Assembly (NCBI RefSeq): GCF_000970205.1
Contig: NZ_CP009512.1
Span: 1,612,001-1,676,000, forward strand
Direction: 5' to 3'
From: Methanosarcina mazei S-6
Lineage (GTDB): Archaea > Halobacteriota > Methanosarcinia > Methanosarcinales > Methanosarcinaceae
DNA: 64,000 bases
The notes below the pieces were generated by a model that ran no database searches, was not told the origin of the DNA, and saw only the letters and a list, made by a program, of their open reading frames with translations. The position numbers and the translations under genes are program-made. Shown in pieces: positions 54,894 through 64,000 of this stretch; position 1 is the stretch's first letter, and each line of letters opens with the position of its first letter.

Positions 54894-56492
54894 ATGTACT
54901 TGAGTAAAAGAAACCGAATTACATTTATGGTCATGCTTTTAGTCATGGCTACAGTCCTTGGGTCGCTGTGTATCGACCAGGATAGTGAAGAAAAAACCGC
55001 ATCTGCAAACCAGACAAAACCATCAGGCCAGGAGAGCACCCTCAGGTATGCAGCTACTTTCGGTCCTGAAGGCACTCTTGACCCTGCAGTTAAATGGACT
55101 GGCTGGTATCTGCGAGAAGCCGGAGTATATGAAACCCTTTTCAGTTATGATGAAAACATGAACCTCCAGCCTGAACTAGCTACAAAATACGAACAGGTCT
55201 CGGATACCGAATGGAGGATTTTCATAAGGGAAGGGGTAAAGTTCCATGACGGCACGCCCCTGAACGCAGACGCTGTTATATATTCACTTAACAGGGTTCT
55301 TGATGATAATAATACAAGAAAAGGAGAATACGACTTTATTGAGTCCATAAGCAAATACTCTGACAGCGCAGTCACAATAAAAACAAATTCTACATATGCA
55401 CCCACCATAGCAAGCCTCACAGACCCCGTAACTTCCATAGTCAGCCCGGGTACAGATCTGAATATCGCACCAGTCGGGACCGGTCCTTTTAAATTTGAAA
55501 GTTATACCCAGGACGTGAGCCTATCCCTGAAAAAGAACGACAACTACTGGAATGGTACAGCCGGGGTGGACAGGGCCATTATCTATTTTGTCACCGATGA
55601 AATGACCAGGCTCTTCAAGCTGGAAAGCAATGAAGTGGACATTGCTGACGGTCTCCCCCAGTCCGAAATTGCCGGCCTCCACAATAACCCTGAATATAAA
55701 ATATACTCCACCCCTACCTTAAGAACCTACTTCCTGTATGTAAATATGAATAAAGAGCCTCTGAATGATGTAAAATTCAGGCAGGCACTGAACTATGCCA
55801 TTGACCGCCAGCAAATTGTGGACACTGCCCTTGAAGGTGTTGGCGGGACTCCTGCAAAGAGCTTTTTCGGGTCCATGATGAGCTGGTCCATAAACGACAG
55901 GATAGACATGGTTTCAAGGGACGAACAGAAAGTCAGAAGTCTTCTGAACGAAGCCGGCCTGGAGGACATTAATGGGGACGGCTGGCTGGAATATGATAGA
56001 AAGCCTTTCGAACTGAACATAAAGACCTACACTGGCCGGCCTCAGCTTAAACCCGCTGCCGAGGTGATTGAAGCCCAGTTTGAGTCTGTCGGGATAAAGA
56101 CCAGCGTCACCATCCTTGATAAAGGGGCACTGGAAACGGACCTGAATAACAAAGACTACGACCTTTCCCTCTATGCATGGACAGTAGCTCCTACGGGGGA
56201 CCCTGACTACTTTGTTTCAAAGCATTTTGAGTCTACAGGAGCTGAAGCACAGAAATTGAGCTACTCAAACCCGGAGGTAGACGAATGGATAGAAGCCGGC
56301 CGGCTGACCATGAACCAGACAGAAAGAAAGGAGTATTACGACAAAGTTCAGGAACAGGTACTGGACGAATGCCCTGAGATATTCGTATTCTACCAGAACT
56401 CCCTTGTTGGAACAAATAAGAAAGTGGCAGGGTTCAAACAGTACCCCAATGAGATAACTTTCCTGACCAAGGACATATCCATAGAAGAATAA
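54894..56492 (+). CDS. ABC transporter substrate-binding protein (SBP family 5, NikA-like)
   Basis: 532 residues from ATG 54894, chosen because GGAGAGG lies just before it; the in-frame ATG at 54825 lacks such a site and would put 23 odd residues before the signal. Signal helix FMVMLLVMATVLGSLC ends in a lipobox-like GSLC, then a Ser/Thr linker. Family 5 marks: VKFHDGTPLNADAVIYSL, VGTGPFKFESY and DVKFRQALNYAIDR. It is not a close paralog of the SBPs at 2788-6628. The order of this operon resembles nickel/metallophore importers, so a metal chelate is as likely as a peptide. Confidence 0.9.
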   Translation: MYLSKRNRITFMVMLLVMATVLGSLCIDQDSEEKTASANQTKPSGQESTLRYAATFGPEGTLDPAVKWTGWYLREAGVYETLFSYDENMNLQPELATKYEQVSDTEWRIFIREGVKFHDGTPLNADAVIYSLNRVLDDNNTRKGEYDFIESISKYSDSAVTIKTNSTYAPTIASLTDPVTSIVSPGTDLNIAPVGTGPFKFESYTQDVSLSLKKNDNYWNGTAGVDRAIIYFVTDEMTRLFKLESNEVDIADGLPQSEIAGLHNNPEYKIYSTPTLRTYFLYVNMNKEPLNDVKFRQALNYAIDRQQIVDTALEGVGGTPAKSFFGSMMSWSINDRIDMVSRDEQKVRSLLNEAGLEDINGDGWLEYDRKPFELNIKTYTGRPQLKPAAEVIEAQFESVGIKTSVTILDKGALETDLNNKDYDLSLYAWTVAPTGDPDYFVSKHFESTGAEAQKLSYSNPEVDEWIEAGRLTMNQTERKEYYDKVQEQVLDECPEIFVFYQNSLVGTNKKVAGFKQYPNEITFLTKDISIEE

Positions 56493-56565
56493 GTTTCGGT
56501 GGTCCCGGAGTTTTTTCCGGGGCCTCAGAATAAAGTATATCCACAAAAAACAGGAGGTCTGGCAT

Positions 56566-57510
56566 GTGATAGAGTTCATAGCTCGAAGGCTTTTACTCCT
56601 TGTCCCTGTCCTTTTACTGGTATCTGTGATCAGTTTTTCTATAATCTATATCTCTCCCGGAGATACTGCAGAAAACTCCATAATGAACCCGGGGGGAGGA
56701 GTTGACCGGAAAGCCGTGGAGGAGTTCAGGGCTAAAACAGGGCTTGATGAGCCTGTACATATCCAGTATATTAACTGGATGGGCAGAGTTCTCCGCGGAG
56801 ACCTGGGAGAGTCGTACATGACAGGTGTAGGAGTATCTGAGGCTATTTTCAGGTGCTTCAAAGTCACCCTTAAGCTTGCAGTGGTCAGTATGCTGGTCTC
56901 CCTTGTGATTGCACTACCTCTTGGAATCATCTCTGCCCTGAAAAAAGGAACCGTTATTGATGATGTCTGCAGGTTTTTTGCGCTTGCAGGCGTTTCCATG
57001 CCCAATTTCTGGCAGGCTTACCTCCTGATAATAGTTTTCGCACTTACACTGAAGGTTCTGCCTTCGTCAGGATACGGAGACGGAGGAATTACTTATCTCT
57101 TCCTGCCTGCTGTTACCCTCGGGACGGGTTATGCAGCTGTAACCATGAGACTGATGAGATCAAGCATGATCGATGTGCTTCAGCAGGACTACGTCCGGGC
57201 AGCCAGAGCAAAAGGAGTTCCTGAGCATATGGTTATTTTCAGGCACGCTTTGAAGAACTCCCTCATTCCCGTGGTAACGGTTGCAGGCTTGAATTTCGGG
57301 TACCTGCTGAACGGTTCTGTCATAGTTGAGACAATCTTCTCGTGGCCAGGGATAGGAAATCTCATAGTTTCATCCATACTCAGCAAGGATTACCCGATGA
57401 TACAGGGCTGTGTGCTCTTCATTGCTGTGATATTTGTGCTGGTCAATTTTGCAGTGGACATATCCTATGCTTACCTCAACCCGAGGATCAGATATGAAAA
57501 CAAAAATTAA
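56566..57510 (+). CDS. ABC transporter permease (DppB/NikB-like)
   Basis: 314 residues from GTG 56566, with AGGAGGT 7 nt before it. Six membrane segments; family marks are the N-terminal FIARRLLLLVPVLLLVSV, the loop with GLDEPVHIQYINWMGRVL and GDLGESY, and the EAA loop QQDYVRAARAKGVPEHMV. Overlaps the next permease gene by 17 nt. Forms the channel with the 57494-58327 product. Confidence 0.93.
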   Translation: MIEFIARRLLLLVPVLLLVSVISFSIIYISPGDTAENSIMNPGGGVDRKAVEEFRAKTGLDEPVHIQYINWMGRVLRGDLGESYMTGVGVSEAIFRCFKVTLKLAVVSMLVSLVIALPLGIISALKKGTVIDDVCRFFALAGVSMPNFWQAYLLIIVFALTLKVLPSSGYGDGGITYLFLPAVTLGTGYAAVTMRLMRSSMIDVLQQDYVRAARAKGVPEHMVIFRHALKNSLIPVVTVAGLNFGYLLNGSVIVETIFSWPGIGNLIVSSILSKDYPMIQGCVLFIAVIFVLVNFAVDISYAYLNPRIRYENKN

Positions 57511-58327
57511 TAAGAAAAATCCTGGATTCTTCCTCAGTGCAGGGATCCTTGTTTTTTTCATACTTGCAGCGATTTTTGCAGGGTATATAGCGCCTCATGA
57601 CCCCGAAAAAGCCAATCTTGAACTTCGGCTTAAAGAGCCCTGCAGGGAGTTCCCTCTGGGCACAGACCATATGGGACGCTGTATATTGAGCCGCATCATT
57701 TTCGGCGCAAGAATATCCCTGTCTGTTGGGCTTCTGGTAGTAAGCTCTTCCCTGGCACTTGGCCTTGCCGTAGGGAGTCTATCCGGATATTATGGAGGGT
57801 GGGCGGATGAAGCAGTTATGCGGATAGTTGATGCTTTTCTGGCGTTTCCAAGCCTTCTGCTCGCTCTCGGCATAGCAGGGCTTTTCGGGGCAGGGTTCAA
57901 GAATCTGGTTATAGCCCTTATTGTTGTGGACTGGGCTGGATATGCCCGCCTGGCAAGAAGCTCAGTGATATCAGTAAAAGAGCAGGATTACATCAAAGCT
58001 TCAAAAGGGCTTGGGGTGGGGGATATGCATGTGATTGTGCACCACGTAATCCCAAATATAATATCTCCGCTGATAGTAATGGCAACCATAGGAATGGGAT
58101 ATGTTATACTGTCTGCAGCAGGCCTCAGCTTCCTGGGCTTTGGGGTACAGCCTCCAACCCCGGAATGGGGGTCCATGCTCAATGAAGGTAAGACATACAT
58201 CCGGTCTGCCCCCTACATTATGGTTTTTCCCGGAATTGCCATCATGCTTGTGGTCCTGGCTTTCAACTACCTTGGAGATGAATTAAGAGACCTTATTGAC
58301 CCGAGGACGCGGAAAGACATCGAATGA
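57494..58327 (+). CDS. ABC transporter permease (DppC/NikC-like)
   Basis: 277 residues from ATG 57494 (an upstream in-frame ATG at 57434 lies deep in the previous gene and is unlikely). Marks: FPLGTDHMGRCILSR after the first helix, five further helices, and EAA loop KEQDYIKASKGLGVGDMHV. Cys in place of the usual Asp in GRC is a small departure. Completes the importer with the genes just upstream; the MFS gene follows after 68 nt. Confidence 0.93.
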   Translation: MKTKINKKNPGFFLSAGILVFFILAAIFAGYIAPHDPEKANLELRLKEPCREFPLGTDHMGRCILSRIIFGARISLSVGLLVVSSSLALGLAVGSLSGYYGGWADEAVMRIVDAFLAFPSLLLALGIAGLFGAGFKNLVIALIVVDWAGYARLARSSVISVKEQDYIKASKGLGVGDMHVIVHHVIPNIISPLIVMATIGMGYVILSAAGLSFLGFGVQPPTPEWGSMLNEGKTYIRSAPYIMVFPGIAIMLVVLAFNYLGDELRDLIDPRTRKDIE

Positions 58328-58395
58328 CAGTATTAAAGGATAATTTCACTATCCGGTGAACACGCCATTGTTCCAGACCTCTCAGAGCAGCTACC

Positions 58396-59709
58396 ATGAA
58401 AAAGCATGAATCATTAAATAGCAGACAACTTAACAGCAGGTTTCTCCAGACCATGACCATAAATGCTGCAAACGGGTATGTATCAAAGATAAACGGCTTC
58501 AGCAGGAACGCATCCCTGTTCCTGGCATACATTTTCATGCTCTCTTTAAGCCTGGGGATCTATGAAGTAATCTTCAATCTGTATATCCTCAGGCTCGGGT
58601 TTAAGGAAGACTTCCTTGGACTTATGCTCTCACTCGTTTCCATATCCACCGGACTCTTTGCAATTCCGGCAGCCACTTTCTGTGACAGGGCGGGCAGAAA
58701 AAATACCCTGCTGCTGTCATGCCTAATGCTCCTGTTTTCGTTTGCAGTTCTGTACACCACAAGATCAATGTTCCTTCTGGCTTTTTTCAGCATTCTCTAT
58801 GGGGCATCCTCGTCACTAAAAATCGTTACAGCATCAACGTTCATGGTTGAGAACTCCACAAGCTATGAAAGGATGCATCTGTTTTCGATGTACTACCTTC
58901 TGTACACCATAGGAGTTATGCTGGGAAACCTTGCGGGAGGGACTTTACCTCAGGTCTTTATTAACTCCCTTGACCTCGACCCTTCAGGCCCGAAGGCTTA
59001 CCAGCTTTCTTTATATGCGTCTTTAGCTGCAGTCCTGTTTTCCCTGTTCCCCCTGGTATTTATCAAAAATAAAAAGACCGGGCTTGCAGAGAAACCAGCT
59101 CTATTTTCTACTCTTTTTTCAGTTTTAAGGTCAGGAACGATCCGAAAATTGATTGTGGTAAACGGGCTCATAGGCATGGGCTGGGGGCTGATCCTGCCTT
59201 ATTTCAATGTTTACTTCGATGTTGTCCTCGGAGCCGGTTCTGAGCAAATAGGGGTTATCTTTTCCATTTCCCAGCTTGTAATGATGTTCACTCTGCTATG
59301 CGTCCCCTTACTTACTGAAGGGTTCGGAAAGGTGAAGGTTATATCCCTGGTCCAGCTTGCTTCAATTCCTTTCCTTCTGCTCTTCACCTCCACGTCCATA
59401 CTTGCAGTAGCTGCATTCGGATACATCATGAGGACATCTATAATGAATATGGCAAACCCGATAATGAGCAGTTTCAATATGGAGATTGTCAGCGAAGACA
59501 ATAGAGCGACAGTAAACAGCCTGGTCTGGATGAGCTGCTATACATTTGTGGGCCTGAGCACCTATGCCGGCGGTCTGATGATGGCTCGCGGTTATTATAC
59601 CCTTCCGTTCTTTCTGACATGCGGCATTTATGGAGTGGCCGCAGTGCTTTATTATGTCTTCTTTGACAAAATGGAAAAACAGCAGAAGGTTTCAGGTGCT
59701 GCTTTATGA
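58396..59709 (+). CDS. Major facilitator superfamily transporter
   Basis: 437 residues, twelve predicted membrane helices in two six-helix halves split by the loop FIKNKKTGLAEKP. Motif A is seen in FCDRAGRKNTLLL between helices 2 and 3. A 40-residue hydrophilic N-terminus precedes helix 1. Codirectional with and 68 nt after the ABC permease gene, so it is most likely the last gene of that operon. An exporter beside an import ABC system is the layout seen with secreted metallophores, but no metallophore synthesis gene is in the window. Confidence 0.88.
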   Translation: MKKHESLNSRQLNSRFLQTMTINAANGYVSKINGFSRNASLFLAYIFMLSLSLGIYEVIFNLYILRLGFKEDFLGLMLSLVSISTGLFAIPAATFCDRAGRKNTLLLSCLMLLFSFAVLYTTRSMFLLAFFSILYGASSSLKIVTASTFMVENSTSYERMHLFSMYYLLYTIGVMLGNLAGGTLPQVFINSLDLDPSGPKAYQLSLYASLAAVLFSLFPLVFIKNKKTGLAEKPALFSTLFSVLRSGTIRKLIVVNGLIGMGWGLILPYFNVYFDVVLGAGSEQIGVIFSISQLVMMFTLLCVPLLTEGFGKVKVISLVQLASIPFLLLFTSTSILAVAAFGYIMRTSIMNMANPIMSSFNMEIVSEDNRATVNSLVWMSCYTFVGLSTYAGGLMMARGYYTLPFFLTCGIYGVAAVLYYVFFDKMEKQQKVSGAAL

Positions 59710-59742
59710 TTTCCACCCAATATGGGATTAAAAACAGAAAAT

Positions 59743-59814
59743 AACAACAGAAACCAGATTAATAACAGAAACCAGATTAATAACAGAAACCAGATTAATA
59801 ACAGAAACCAGATT
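59743..59814. repeat. 18-bp tandem repeat, four copies
   Basis: Four copies of AATAACAGAAACCAGATT (the first incomplete) start about 33 bp after the MFS stop; the last three are identical. The AT-rich remainder to 59941 has GATAATCAGGG-type loose repeats and no gene. Confidence 0.92.
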
Positions 59815-59941
59815 ATAAATAATCAGAGACAAAAAGAGTAATCTAGGTGCAAAAAGGATAATCAGGGGAAAATAGAGTAATCTGAATTCAAAAAAGATAA
59901 TCAGGGAACATAAATTAATACTCCCTGATTTCACAAATTGT

Positions 59942-62900
59942 TTATTTCAGGAGTCTCTTCTTTGCAAAGAATACCGAAGCAAGCACACCGAAAACCGCAA
60001 AAATACTTTCGAATCCTGGCGTTCTCCTTCTGATCCCTGCTGTCTGCTCTTCTCCTGTAACTGATCCGTTTTCTTCCTCCTGAGTCGGAGTAATTACTGC
60101 AGTACCGAGTTTTTCTCCGGTAATCGCATATCTGGAGAAGCCGGGAGTCTCTGCAGTGAAATAGTAGTATTCTCCATCTTCATAGGTCAATTCCGTAGCG
60201 AGAGGGTTCCATTTCTCATTGTGGAACCTGTTTATCTTTATGGTGGAGACGTCAATATTGTTTTCCTCGACCCAGCTCTTCATTACCCTGAAGTTGATGG
60301 AAGCTCCCCTGATATTACTTTCACTTTCGAACCTTTCATTTCCTACCCGGATATTCATAAGCCTGTAAACTTCTCCTTCGGGTTTTTCTTCCGGACCTGC
60401 GTCCCCAAAGACTTCAACCCTTACAATGACATTTCCTGAATACTGCTGTGAAGTAAAACTGAGCCTCAGTATGTCGGAAACAGGGTTATTGAATTTGAAG
60501 CCTGTCCGGGTTCCTGCAACAACCCTTTTCTGTACACTGTCCATACCTGTTACTCCGGGACTTACACCTGATGGGACGTAGTTTGTGGAACTCTTGTGCG
60601 TGGTCTTTGTCGAAGGAATAACCGTAAGGGGCAGATAGTCAAATGTCCCGTTTTTGATTTCACAGGACGAATCCGCAATTCCGTCCCTGTCAGCATCAGT
60701 GCAGTTTTCGGAAAAGCCTGTCCCGCTGGGGTTTGCCCAGTAGTTGCCTCCCAGGTACGGGCCTCCGACTATGCTTTTCCCTGCTGTTTTACTGGTGTTC
60801 CAGGTATTGTTTGCCTCGCTGCAAAACAGGGTGTTATTTACGTTGTTGAAGTAGTTATTGTAAATAGTGTTGTTTCCGCTTGCTGGACTTTCCATGCTCC
60901 TTAAAAGACCTGTGTGAGGAATAATTTCTTCCAGATCAGGGTCAAAGGCAATTCCAGCAAGGCAGTTCCCGGTCACTATGTTGTCACAGATAAGGCTGTT
61001 ATTTACATCATAAATCACCAGTCCGTAAGAATTTCCTGACAGGGTATTACCTGTAAAATTGCCTTCTCCAGCAGCCAGAAGTCCGAGGTAACTTCTTTCC
61101 ACCTTACAGCCTGAGACCGTATATCCGTCCCCTGCGCCTTCTTCGTTATTGATAACCAGAATTCCTCCTGAAATGCAGTTGTTTGCGGAACAGCCGCTTA
61201 TGCTGACGTTCTCTCCCGATATGGTAACAAGCCCGCCCAGGCAGTTTTGAAGAGTGTTGTTTGCAAGTGTTGCATTTACTGGTTCGATAAGAGACACCCC
61301 CCATACAGAAGAGCAGTCTTTAACCGTATTGCCTTTAAGTTTGAGGTCCTGTAAATTGATGAAATAGATCCCGTATCCCAGGAAATCGGGACCTCCGCTG
61401 ACAAGAGACGAGCTGACAAAAGAGGGATTTTTAGATGAAGGCAGCAAATATATGCCGGTTACATTCTGAACGGTATTGTCCAGGAACTCCACACCTGAAG
61501 ATTCCATAGCATAAATTCCCACAACCCCTGTATCCCGTACCAGGTTTTTCACAAACCCGACATTCTGGCATTCCTCAAGATAAATTCCTGCGATGTCCTC
61601 GTTGTCAACAATATTATTCTCAAACCTGAGATCCCAGGAATATTCCGAACGGATTCCAACACCATAGCCACCCCGGACCCCGTAAAGCTTCGAGTTTCCA
61701 GGACTGTTCTCTTTTATGGGGGTATTTTCTTCTTCTTTAATAAGCTCTGAATTTACAGAGTTAATCTCTGAATTTGCAGAGTTATAGAGCAGGTATCTGC
61801 TGCCTGAGTCCCGGATGGAATTGCCGGTGAGCGTGCAGTTGCGGGAACTGAAAATGTAAACCCCCTGTGTGGAATTTTGAACAGTATTATTGTTGATTGT
61901 TACATTCACTGCTTCATCAAGCTCAATTCCTGAATACAGTGAATTATCAATCCTGCTGTCCGAGACATTGACATCGTGGGAATATGCAATCCTGACTCCA
62001 AATTCGGTATTGTTTATATTGTTGTTTTGCAGATTTGAGCTCGTGTTATACAGGTAAATCGCATATGTGTTATTCTGCAGCACAAGGTCCTTAATTTCGG
62101 CATTTCCGCAGTTTATGCAATAAACGACTCCAGCATCAGTTCCTATTGATGGGTTTTGGACCCCTTCCAGATAATAAATGGGTTTTCCGTCTACAAGATT
62201 GCTGGTATCAATTGTATTTCCGGTTGTGTGATTCAGATCGGACTCATCGCTGTGGAGCCTGAAGTTATACCAGTTCCCGGACATATTGTTGTTTGCAAGT
62301 GTGCAGTTTTCGAGATCATAGAGGCGGAATCCATATTTCCCTGAACTTGCCGTGTTATTTCTCAGGACAGTTCCAGTGGAATAATACATACTGAGGCCGT
62401 AATTTGCGTTTGAAACCATGTTGCCGGTCAGGGTACAGTAATCAGAGGAGGTAATATAGAGCCCGTATGGGCTGTCTGATATTTCGTTGCCGGAAAGAGT
62501 GCAGCTGTCGGACTCATACATATAAATGCCGTCGTCATAAGTATCTAATATCCTGTTGCCAGCAAGATTACAGCCGCCGGAATAATAGAGGTAGATACCG
62601 TCCGTAGCATTTGAAATTGTGTTGCTGTCCAGAGTACTGCCGTTTGATTGATACACACATATGCCTTCATAATAAGTATCTGAGATGGCGTTAGCTGTGA
62701 GAATGCAGTTGCTGGAACTATCCAGATGTATGCCATAATGGTCTGTGTCTGAAACCGTATTGCCTGCCAGGGTACAGCTGCCTGAGTTATACAGATGGAT
62801 TCCTCTGCCGCTATCATAAGTACTTACATAAGTATTTCCTGTTATGTTTGACACTGTATTGCCGGTAAAATTGCAGTTGCCGGAATTATAGAGGTAGACC

Positions 62901-63547
62901 CCGTTTCCGGAAACGTTCGAGATTGTATTGCCATCTAGGGTACAGTTACCGGAGGACAGCAGGTAGATGCCGTAAGAAGATGTATTTGAAACGGTGTTGC
63001 CGGCAAGGGTGCAGTTGCTTGAAGTCTGTATATAGAACCCCTTATCTGCAGAATTCGTAACCGTATTATTGAGCAGGCGGCATCTGCTGGACCCCTGCAT
63101 CTGAACACTGCAGCCATTTCCTGAGAACCTGTTGCCGTTAATGTTAACCCCGGAGACCCCGCTCATATAAATCCCTGTAGGGTATGACCCTGCAATGTTG
63201 AAACCACTTATTGTGACATCTCTGGCGCTTATTTTGAAGTTGTGGCTCAGTACACCCAGGTATTTTACAGTTGTGTCCTCAGGGTTTCCTGAATATGAGA
63301 GAATGCTCAGGTTTGAGACATTAACATTAACGTTTTCGGTATATGTCCCCGGATAGACAATAATCGTGTCTCCGGACGTTGCATTATTAACTGCATCCTG
63401 AATAGTTGTATAATTTCCGTTGCCTTCTGTATCCACATAAAGCACGGAAGGCGAAGATTTTGCGGATGCGCTGCCGTTTATTACGATAAGCAAAAAAACC
63501 AGTAGTGTTAAAATTTGTAAGCTATTTTTTTTATATAGTATACCCAT
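59942..63547 (-). CDS. Beta-helix (NosD/PbH1-like) surface protein with PGF-CTERM
   Basis: 1201 residues. Signal peptide about 1-29 (LQILTLLVFLLIVINGSASA). Residues about 35-930 are right-handed parallel beta-helix repeats of about 23 residues, many of the form GNTVSN or CTLAGNTISN, starting with the NosD-like YTTIQDAVNNATSGDTIIVYPGTY. Then a PGF-pre-PGF domain (FKFNNPVSDILRLSF to YYFTAETPGFSRYAI), and a C-terminal PGF-CTERM sorting signal: TPGFE, a hydrophobic helix and basic KKRLLK. The protein is exported, processed by archaeosortase and probably lipid-anchored. Ligand is likely a sugar or cell-wall polymer. Single gene. Confidence 0.93.
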   Translation of the reverse strand: MGILYKKNSLQILTLLVFLLIVINGSASAKSSPSVLYVDTEGNGNYTTIQDAVNNATSGDTIIVYPGTYTENVNVNVSNLSILSYSGNPEDTTVKYLGVLSHNFKISARDVTISGFNIAGSYPTGIYMSGVSGVNINGNRFSGNGCSVQMQGSSRCRLLNNTVTNSADKGFYIQTSSNCTLAGNTVSNTSSYGIYLLSSGNCTLDGNTISNVSGNGVYLYNSGNCNFTGNTVSNITGNTYVSTYDSGRGIHLYNSGSCTLAGNTVSDTDHYGIHLDSSSNCILTANAISDTYYEGICVYQSNGSTLDSNTISNATDGIYLYYSGGCNLAGNRILDTYDDGIYMYESDSCTLSGNEISDSPYGLYITSSDYCTLTGNMVSNANYGLSMYYSTGTVLRNNTASSGKYGFRLYDLENCTLANNNMSGNWYNFRLHSDESDLNHTTGNTIDTSNLVDGKPIYYLEGVQNPSIGTDAGVVYCINCGNAEIKDLVLQNNTYAIYLYNTSSNLQNNNINNTEFGVRIAYSHDVNVSDSRIDNSLYSGIELDEAVNVTINNNTVQNSTQGVYIFSSRNCTLTGNSIRDSGSRYLLYNSANSEINSVNSELIKEEENTPIKENSPGNSKLYGVRGGYGVGIRSEYSWDLRFENNIVDNEDIAGIYLEECQNVGFVKNLVRDTGVVGIYAMESSGVEFLDNTVQNVTGIYLLPSSKNPSFVSSSLVSGGPDFLGYGIYFINLQDLKLKGNTVKDCSSVWGVSLIEPVNATLANNTLQNCLGGLVTISGENVSISGCSANNCISGGILVINNEEGAGDGYTVSGCKVERSYLGLLAAGEGNFTGNTLSGNSYGLVIYDVNNSLICDNIVTGNCLAGIAFDPDLEEIIPHTGLLRSMESPASGNNTIYNNYFNNVNNTLFCSEANNTWNTSKTAGKSIVGGPYLGGNYWANPSGTGFSENCTDADRDGIADSSCEIKNGTFDYLPLTVIPSTKTTHKSSTNYVPSGVSPGVTGMDSVQKRVVAGTRTGFKFNNPVSDILRLSFTSQQYSGNVIVRVEVFGDAGPEEKPEGEVYRLMNIRVGNERFESESNIRGASINFRVMKSWVEENNIDVSTIKINRFHNEKWNPLATELTYEDGEYYYFTAETPGFSRYAITGEKLGTAVITPTQEEENGSVTGEEQTAGIRRRTPGFESIFAVFGVLASVFFAKKRLLK

Positions 63548-63759
63548 TTTTTAAAGTCTCCTCACATATGAATTACATCAGTATAGGGCTGATTGTAATT
63601 TTATTCCAGACGAAATATCTTATAAATTTTTATATATTGTTGCAATATTTGTGCGGTACTGATATAAATAATTTGATGTTTAAAGGAAACCTATGCCGAT
63701 ATATGTCTACTGCTGAGTAAAATGGGTTAATAGAGGGCTATAAATGAGAAGTGGAATCA

Positions 63760-63985
63760 TAAATTTGCAGAGAAAGAAGAAAATGCATATGAGAATCAAA
63801 AATATCAATTTGCAGAGAAAGAACAAATTTAGTTAAACAAAATTTCATTAAACAAAATTGCATTAAAGAAAAGTGCGTTAAACAAAATTGCATTAAATAA
63901 AAGTGCGTTAAACAAAATTGCATTAAATAAAAATACATTAAAAAAACATTAAGATGCATTGAACAAAAAGTAAAATGCATTTAAG
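63760..63985. repeat. Tandem repeats upstream of the beta-helix gene
   Basis: AATTTGCAGAGAAAGAA is present twice (about 63763 and 63810). From about 63831 a unit of about 30 bp, made of TTAAACAAAATTGCA plus TTAAATAAAAGTGCG, repeats three times, then decays into shorter ATTAAA-rich units. No gene in 63548-64000. Confidence 0.85.
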
Positions 63986-64000
63986 AAACAGTAAGCAAGG

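Overview
The window is chromosomal DNA of a methanogenic archaeon, almost certainly a Methanosarcina. It carries mtmB with the in-frame amber (pyrrolysine) codon at residue 202 beside its corrinoid-protein gene mtmC, a CRISPR repeat of the Methanosarcina type, a PGF-CTERM surface protein, a tungsten-type aldehyde oxidoreductase, and AT-rich intergenic DNA with archaeal TATA boxes.

Layout: 1-6628 (minus strand) is a peptide/nickel-class ABC importer with two tandem substrate-binding proteins. 7244-8020 is a GNAT acetyltransferase with a YoaP domain. 8021-22344 is one CRISPR-Cas locus, all on the plus strand: a leader, a 73-repeat array (72 spacers), a reverse-transcriptase remnant joined directly to the truncated last repeat, cas6, and a tightly packed Cmr-type effector operon (cmr1, RAMP, cas10, cmr4, cmr5, RAMP). 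Its Cas10 keeps the HD motif but has lost GGDD, which fits subtype III-C. No cas1 or cas2 is present. 22345-29423 is a decay zone: two look-alike relict mini-CRISPRs, a SEC-C protein ending in a 19-bp tandem repeat, several gene fragments, a frameshifted RelE-type toxin, and an intact IS66-family element (8-bp target duplication) whose transposase is interrupted only by an in-frame UAG.

29600-38250 holds small conserved proteins, a TPR protein, a candidate small RNA, three paralogous proteins made of a regular 23-residue helical repeat, and a DUF2769 protein. 38382-43321 (minus) has mtmCB, a small membrane protein, a Rieske ferredoxin and an FAD oxidoreductase. 43977-50164 (plus) has a frameshifted TPR gene, a HAD hydrolase, a class I glutamine amidotransferase, and a polyferredoxin/aldehyde oxidoreductase pair. 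50388-51950 is a dicarboxylate/glutamate symporter. 52917-59709 is a second ABC importer operon ending in an MFS transporter, behind two strong palindromes. 59942-63547 is a large beta-helix surface protein.

A recurring theme is short tandem repeats (14-24 bp, unrelated in sequence) lying at or just after stop codons. All calls come from reading the sequence; no database search was run.
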